This document shows positions 1 to 3,873 of a DNA stretch of 6,401 bases, piece by piece (position 1 is the first letter of the stretch; every line of letters begins with the position of its first letter). Under the pieces are notes generated by a model, which worked only from the letters and a program-made list of their open reading frames with translations, did no database searches and was not told where the DNA came from. The stretch is from an uncultured Actinomyces sp. (GTDB lineage Bacteria > Actinomycetota > Actinomycetes > Actinomycetales > Actinomycetaceae). The position numbers were made by a program, and so were the translations under genes. Location: positions 1 to 6,401 of the forward strand of contig CALLSD010000036.1 in assembly GCA_938014245.1 (NCBI GenBank), written 5' to 3'.

Positions 1-1
1 G

Positions 2-49
2 CTCCTCATCGCAGGAGGCCTAGACGCCTCCACCCACACTCAACTCTGA
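2..49 (+). CDS. C-terminal tail of an ISL3-family transposase (partial, runs off the left edge)
   Basis: Reading from base 2 gives LLIAGGLDASTHTQL followed by TGA at 47-49. The pattern (leucine-rich LL, then AGG, then a short polar tail) matches the end of ISL3-family transposases, whose C-termini typically read ARSLLEAGGF/L plus 5-10 residues. A terminal-repeat candidate ending in GAAGAGCC overlaps the stop, which is the normal arrangement at an ISL3 right end. The rest of the gene would lie left of the window, so whether the transposase is intact cannot be judged. Family assignment rests on 15 residues plus the adjacent repeat and on a second, longer ISL3 tail at 3650-3787. It could instead be a decayed remnant. 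Confidence 0.5.
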   Translation, partial: LLIAGGLDASTHTQL

Positions 50-55
50 AGAGCC
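41..55 (+). repeat. Candidate right terminal inverted repeat of an ISL3-type element
   Basis: The 15 bases CAACTCTGAAGAGCC match 11 of 15 positions of CAATTACAAAGAGCC at 3760-3774, which follows the other transposase tail in the same orientation. ISL3-family ends characteristically begin with GGCTCTT when read inward, as both of these do. The matching left end is not in the window. Confidence 0.45.
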
Positions 56-94
56 AGCAAAGTTGACTGGAAGTAGCCCATTCTTTTCTTGTTA

Positions 95-187
95 TTAAGC
101 ACTTGAATTTGTGCCAGATTCCACCTGAACTAATTCTTCGAACTTGCGCAGGTATTCGGCATCTATCTGCCGAAAGTTACAAATCAT
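95..187 (-). CDS. Short ORF overlapping the end of the left STAND gene
   Basis: A 30-codon frame starts with ATG at 187-185, eleven bases before the end of the stop codon of the large upstream gene, and ends with TAA at 97-95. Its product is helical-looking and charged (RQIDAEYLRKFEEL in the middle), a composition more like a real protein segment than like random intergenic DNA. No family is recognised. It could be a tiny translationally coupled gene, or the former C-terminus of the 996-residue protein displaced by a late frameshift, because it continues the same helical character in the +1 frame. No Shine-Dalgarno sequence is evident. Treat it as a candidate only. Confidence 0.25.
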   Translation of the reverse strand: MICNFRQIDAEYLRKFEELVQVESGTNSSA

Positions 188-3167
188 TAGATATTGCGCT
201 CAAGTTTGAAATTCGTGTACTTACTTCCGAAAGGAGAATATCTGCATCGATAGTCTTTGGGTGTTGAGGGCCCCATGTGAGCTTGCTGTAGCTAATGGCG
301 CCGTGCAAAATAGTGGTGGCGCGAACCAAGTCGTCCACCTTCTCTGATTCGCATAAGATTGAAGCGAGTTGATATTCGATTGAGTAAAGGTCATTTATAT
401 AGTAATCGTGATTGATTGACTCTGAATTCTCATGCCTGCGCCGTTTATGGAGCTCTTCAAGCATTGAATCAAGTAATGTAACTGCGGCTTTGCGTTGGCC
501 TGCGGAGGCATAAGCTCCTGCCAAACGGTGCTGTAGGAATTGTTTTGATGTGTTGGATAATTGAATAGGTGGTTGTGTTTCAAGGACTTTCTTATATAGG
601 GCGAGTGCTTTGTCGTATTCTCCTATCGAAACGTGGGCATCGCAAAGTTTAATTAGTGTGTGCAGGCTTAGATCGTCTGCATTTCCGAAGGTGTTGCTAT
701 AATTTGAGTATGCTTCATTGAGTAATTCAATAGCATCAGTGAGCCTACCCTCGGCACTAAGTAGGTTTGCCAATTCCACCCGCAACCTGTCGGTAGATGG
801 GTGACCTGGGCCAAGAATTGCTGGCCCCTCTTCGATCGCTTTCTTATATTCGGCAAGTGCTTCCTCGATCCTGTTCGATTCGCTGTATAGCCAGGCAAGA
901 GCGTGTCGAATAGTTGCGATGTAGCGAGCGTCGATTCCTGTGGCTGGTGGGCATGCTTGTAGTGCAAGTTTGTATTCCTCTATGGCTTCGTAATAATTGT
1001 GAGCAGATTCTTGTTCTGATGCTTCCATCATGTGTGCCAATACTGCATCGTCAATATCGCCCTGGAAAGTCATAATGCGTCCAAATTTTCTCGCAGTGCG
1101 GAATTTTTGTGCCATTGATATGCTTCCGCGAATCAAATATGCGTCAGCTAAATCGTTCCGTAAGATTTGCACTGTCTCATTGTGTATTCCGTAGATGTCT
1201 GAAAGAATATCTACGACGTTGTGCAATTTAATTATTTCACGTTCGATGCCCAGAAGGATAGCGTTGCGCATGGCATGGTCGGTCGCTTCCAGGGATCCAC
1301 TCTGCTTAAACAGTGAAAATGAATGAGTCTGATTTCCGATTGATCGAAGCTGATGTATCAAATCCCGTGTGTTCTTTCGCCGGCGTTCCGTGTCAGCAAG
1401 TGCGATGCCATCGATATTGACTTCAGTTAAAATCTGTGCAGCTGCATGATTTGCTACTGCTGCTTCAATCTCATCCCAGGACTCACGGAAAGCCTGCGCC
1501 TGAAGGCGATGAAGCATCGTCGTCGCTTTGTCTGCGCTCTGATGAACGATGGACCTGTGAATGAGTTCTGTGAGCGCGTCATGTGCGTCCTCGTCCGTGT
1601 CCCGCTGAGTGTCAGGAGACTCGTCGTCATCCAGCTGCTCAACGGTGGGGTCAAGCCATCGCGTGGGCACACCGGATTCTGCAAGCAGCGCGAGCGCACC
1701 CAACTGGCGTTGAGCCGTCTTCTTGGTGTTGCCTTCGAGACCCTTGATAGTGTCCTTGACGGCCATCAACAAAGCCTTGACCGCGTCGACCGTATACTCA
1801 TCTCCATGAATAGGGCGAATGACAAGTTCCGCGCCGCGGGATTTCAATCGCTTGAGATACCGGGCCAATGACAGGTCTTTGTGACGTGCGGTTGCAGCGG
1901 CCTGGGCAATGGCGAGAGGCAAGTCGCCGAGGCGCTCAGCCAGCGCATCTGCGGCGTCGTTATCGTCGGACTTCGTGACCGTGAGGAGGTATTCGATCGA
2001 CGTGTTGCGATCGAATACCTCGACCTTGATGCTGTTCCACCCCTGGTCTTCCCAACCCACCTTGTTCGTCGTCGTTGCGACCACGCGCACGCCGTCGCCG
2101 CTCGGAATGAGTCCCGTCAGGTGATTGATGTCTTCCACGTTGTCGAAGACGATGAGCCTGTCGGTGGGAGCGGCGGACTTTAGGTGGTCGAGGCAACGAC
2201 GGACGATTACGTCCTGAGCGGGTTGGTCGCTCGTGTCAATCTTTAGCCGGTTGGCGAGTTCGACCAGGTCGCTCTGGATAGTATCGGGTGATACCGCGTT
2301 TATCCATGCGACGAGGTTCCAGTTTGCGTCTTCGCACTGTTTAGCGAGAGATGCAGCAAGCTGAGTTTTCCCACAGCCACGCATGCCCAAGAGGACTGTG
2401 CGATGCCTCGTCGGATCGGTGATCACCGCTTTCAATTGCTTTTGCTCTCCACGCTCGATGAAACGGTCTCCCGCTACAACATCTGGTCGGCTACCGAAGT
2501 TGACGCCCTCGGTACAAGATGGCTTGTTTAGGTCTTCAATTGCTTCTGTTAGGCTCTGAAGTATTTGGAGGATCTGGCTGAACAGTTGACGATTCTCGAT
2601 TTGACTAGCGTTTAACTGTTCTTTGATGTCAGTGCATTCGCCGAGCAGTGATTTCAGTGCGATAACGACGAAGCTGTCAGACCATGGCGCAATTTCAACG
2701 TAAGCAGCCGCAACTGCCCTAACGAGCGCGTCAAAATACGGTTCGGCTTGCTCCTCGATTTGCTGGCGGTATTTGGCTGCGCGTGCCCTTAAATAATTCT
2801 CAAAGCCGGCTGGATCGCGCACAGCAGATAGTACGACGAGGTCTTGTTCAGCATCAGTTGAAATGAGTGCAGCGACTGCTGTTTCGGCCTGTGTCAGGAG
2901 TGAGACATCAACTCCGAGGTCAAGACGTTGCTGACGCGCTGCCTTGACCTTAATTGTTAGGACATCCGTGATGTGCTTGCCGAGATCACTGTGATCCTTG
3001 GCAAGCTCTGGTGACGAAGAACCGGCATCCTTCACCGCCTGCCGGGCTTTGGACACGAGTGTTGCGACGCCGCGGAACGATGGCGAGGCGGCGAAACAAA
3101 AGATCTCCAAGACCAAATCCGCGAGAGAAGGGCCGATCATAGCCAGTTTGTCAGAACGCGTCACCAT
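177..3167 (-). CDS. STAND/NB-ARC-type NTPase with C-terminal TPRs, 996 aa (candidate antiphage NLR-like protein)
   Basis: Predicted cytoplasmic signal-transduction ATPase. Residues 1-220 are helical with no recognised domain; 105-175 resemble the N-terminus of the right-hand paralogue. The NTPase spans about 223-450, with Walker A GMRGCGKT (261-268), Walker B LIVFDN (D342), a sensor-like VVATTTN (362-368) and GDLPLA (414-419). A winged-helix-like section (487-565) contains an acidic insert (511-528) and ends in an MHD-like HRL (H553). TPR units of about 42 residues lie at about 753, 796, 838 and 878, with weaker ones before and after. In this family ATP exchange drives oligomerisation after the TPRs sense a ligand; a phage ligand here is inference. 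The ATG at 3167 was chosen because a promoter sits exactly upstream; no Shine-Dalgarno is visible, so translation may be leaderless. Base composition falls sharply after residue about 577. The architecture is clear; the effector activity is unknown. Confidence 0.88.
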   Translation of the reverse strand: MVTRSDKLAMIGPSLADLVLEIFCFAASPSFRGVATLVSKARQAVKDAGSSSPELAKDHSDLGKHITDVLTIKVKAARQQRLDLGVDVSLLTQAETAVAALISTDAEQDLVVLSAVRDPAGFENYLRARAAKYRQQIEEQAEPYFDALVRAVAAAYVEIAPWSDSFVVIALKSLLGECTDIKEQLNASQIENRQLFSQILQILQSLTEAIEDLNKPSCTEGVNFGSRPDVVAGDRFIERGEQKQLKAVITDPTRHRTVLLGMRGCGKTQLAASLAKQCEDANWNLVAWINAVSPDTIQSDLVELANRLKIDTSDQPAQDVIVRRCLDHLKSAAPTDRLIVFDNVEDINHLTGLIPSGDGVRVVATTTNKVGWEDQGWNSIKVEVFDRNTSIEYLLTVTKSDDNDAADALAERLGDLPLAIAQAAATARHKDLSLARYLKRLKSRGAELVIRPIHGDEYTVDAVKALLMAVKDTIKGLEGNTKKTAQRQLGALALLAESGVPTRWLDPTVEQLDDDESPDTQRDTDEDAHDALTELIHRSIVHQSADKATTMLHRLQAQAFRESWDEIEAAVANHAAAQILTEVNIDGIALADTERRRKNTRDLIHQLRSIGNQTHSFSLFKQSGSLEATDHAMRNAILLGIEREIIKLHNVVDILSDIYGIHNETVQILRNDLADAYLIRGSISMAQKFRTARKFGRIMTFQGDIDDAVLAHMMEASEQESAHNYYEAIEEYKLALQACPPATGIDARYIATIRHALAWLYSESNRIEEALAEYKKAIEEGPAILGPGHPSTDRLRVELANLLSAEGRLTDAIELLNEAYSNYSNTFGNADDLSLHTLIKLCDAHVSIGEYDKALALYKKVLETQPPIQLSNTSKQFLQHRLAGAYASAGQRKAAVTLLDSMLEELHKRRRHENSESINHDYYINDLYSIEYQLASILCESEKVDDLVRATTILHGAISYSKLTWGPQHPKTIDADILLSEVSTRISNLSAISNDL

Positions 3168-3173
3168 GGATGT

Positions 3174-3202
3174 AGTGTATATCTCTTGGTCCTTGCCTTC
3201 AA
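3174..3202 (-). promoter_or_regulatory. Promoter for the left STAND gene, probably giving a leaderless mRNA
   Basis: On the minus strand TTGAAG (3202-3197) is followed after exactly 17 bases by TACACT (3179-3174), each matching 4 of 6 consensus positions of a sigma-70-type promoter. The -10 ends six bases before the ATG at 3167, so transcription would start at or next to the A of the start codon. That agrees with the absence of a nearby ribosome-binding site. Leaderless messages are common in actinobacteria. Confidence 0.5.
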
Positions 3203-3225
3203 AACACTTGTCGGCTATATGAGGT

Positions 3226-3256
3226 GTGGGGCCGGAAGCTCTGCTTCCGGCCCCAC
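3226..3256 (-). terminator. GC-rich perfect hairpin, terminator-like (copy 1)
   Basis: A perfect 14-bp stem, GTGGGGCCGGAAGC (3226-3239) with GCTTCCGGCCCCAC (3243-3256), is closed by a 3-base TCT loop. No U-tract follows on either strand, as is usual for I-shaped actinobacterial terminators. It lies upstream of the promoter at 3174-3202 and downstream of the broken minus-strand frame at 3355-3573, so it probably insulates the left STAND gene. The inner 12 bp of each arm are identical to the hairpin at 3828-3855. Strand is assigned from gene context only; it could work in both directions or be a dispersed palindromic repeat. Confidence 0.5.
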
Positions 3257-3354
3257 GCGTCTGTCCATATAGAGGTTTGTCAGCACACCGTTTTGGGCGT
3301 GCGCGGCACGCAAAAGTCGCAACGCGTCAGCCCCGCCGCGCTCACAGCAACGGG

Positions 3355-3573
3355 TTAGGCCTCGTGGATGCGCTCCTCGACGACGTCCTCGTCGGCGACG
3401 AGCTTGCCGGAGGCGCCGGCCCCCAGCTGCTCCATGGCCAGGCGGCCCACCATCTGCTGGTTCGTCGTGGGTGCAATCTACCATGAAGCGTGTTTCTGTT
3501 GGCACTCCTGTAACGCTGCCTCCGCCAGTGCTACGACAGTTTGCTCATCCGTGTGCTTAGGAAACTTCCTCAT
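3355..3573 (-). pseudogene. Small reading frame interrupted by an in-frame TAG; unrecognised protein
   Basis: From ATG at 3573 the frame reads MRKFPKHTDEQTVVALAEAA and on to a TAG at 3480-3478 after 31 codons. The same frame then continues open to TAA at 3357-3355. The second part (NQQMVGRLAMEQLGAGASG, then KLVADEDVVEERIHEA) is strongly coding-like: almost every third base is G or C, as in highly expressed genes of a high-GC organism. The first part has ordinary codon use. Either one 72-codon gene acquired an amber stop, or a gene fragment with high-GC codon use was joined to unrelated sequence. I do not recognise the family. The hairpin at 3226-3256 lies downstream and may have been its terminator. 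Confidence 0.35.
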
Positions 3574-3649
3574 GGTCATCCGTTCTGCCCGGCCACAAGC
3601 AGCCGGGACTACTCAGAACAACCCTCTCAAAACAAACAGTCCGAAAAAC

Positions 3650-3787
3650 CCAGACCCCTCCAAACGCCTACGCTCCGCCGCTTTCGGATTCCGAAACCTC
3701 ATCAACTACACCACCCGAGCGCTCCTCGAAACCGCCGGATTCAGACCCCAACGACACTTCAATTACAAAGAGCCGGTTTTCATGTAG
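3650..3787 (+). pseudogene. ISL3-family transposase C-terminal remnant
   Basis: This plus-strand frame contains RLRSAAFGFRNLINYTTRAL followed by LETAGFRPQRHF, which closely follows the C-terminal signature of ISL3 transposases (RG-x-A-x-GFRNLxNYxARSLLEAGGFRP). Similarity fades upstream of about 3650, so the DDE catalytic part is absent. The normal stop seems lost: translation would run through the terminal repeat into flanking DNA to TAG at 3785-3787. The piece therefore looks like the dead 3' end of an insertion sequence. It has the same orientation as the tail at 2-49 but a different end sequence, so it comes from a different element. Confidence 0.7.
3760..3774 (+). repeat. Right terminal inverted repeat of the ISL3 remnant
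   Basis: CAATTACAAAGAGCC directly follows the transposase tail and ends in the AAGAGCC typical of ISL3 right ends (GGCTCTT read inward). It shares 11 of 15 bases with the candidate end at 41-55. The element therefore probably ends at about 3774, and the sequence to the right is the insertion target. The left end of this element is missing. Confidence 0.5.
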
Positions 3788-3818
3788 AAGGTCAGCGGTT
3801 CGAGCCCGGTAGTGCCCA
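3775..3818 (+). other. tRNA 3'-end-like fragment, possible attachment site (truncated tRNA)
   Basis: From 3789 the sequence reads like the 3' half of a tRNA: variable loop AGGTC (3789-3793), T-arm AGCGG / TTCGAGC / CCGGT (3794-3810), then an acceptor strand AGTGCCC (3811-3817) and discriminator A. TTCGAGC is a textbook T-loop. The T-stem has four good pairs and one G-G mismatch (3795/3809). The 5' half of the tRNA is absent because the ISL3 end abuts it, so the anticodon and isotype cannot be assigned. Fragments of this kind are left where integrases recombine into tRNA 3' ends. A chance match is possible. Confidence 0.4.
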
Positions 3819-3827
3819 CAAACGCCA

Positions 3828-3855
3828 GGGGCCGGAAGCGACGGCTTCCGGCCCC
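3828..3855 (-). terminator. GC-rich perfect hairpin, terminator of the right STAND gene (copy 2)
   Basis: A perfect 12-bp stem, GGGGCCGGAAGC (3828-3839) with GCTTCCGGCCCC (3844-3855), has a 4-base GACG loop. It starts 18 bases after the stop codon of the right-hand gene (3876-3874) on the minus strand, the expected place for a terminator. Only a weak T-rich stretch (TGGCGTTTG) follows. Both 12-base arms are identical to the core of the hairpin at 3226-3256, and ACGCGT lies just beyond the right arm in both copies. Confidence 0.6.
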
Positions 3856-3873
3856 GACGCGTACCCGCAGGCG

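Noticed and set aside
14..31. GGAGGC/GCCTCC hairpin as a terminator for the left STAND gene
   Set aside because: The stem is only 6 bp, lacks a T-tract, and lies within the transposase-tail coding sequence, where it is likely incidental.
1446..2196. Several plus-strand and minus-strand open frames of 70-140 codons across the NTPase region of the left gene
   Set aside because: They lie inside the clearly coding, GC-rich NTPase segment in other frames and have arginine/serine-rich compositions without family features.
3081..3140. Hydrophobic residues 10-28 of the left protein as a transmembrane segment or signal peptide
   Set aside because: Acidic residues (D17, E21) interrupt the stretch and there is no cleavage-site pattern; an amphipathic or buried helix is more likely.
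3213..3219. TATATAG-like element (minus strand) as an alternative -10 box
   Set aside because: A -35 box at the right distance would fall inside the hairpin stem and no match is seen there; the 3174-3202 promoter is better.
3478..3480. In-frame TAG as a pyrrolysine or other recoded codon
   Set aside because: No recoding element or pyrrolysine machinery is visible, and codon use differs on the two sides, which points to decay or fusion.
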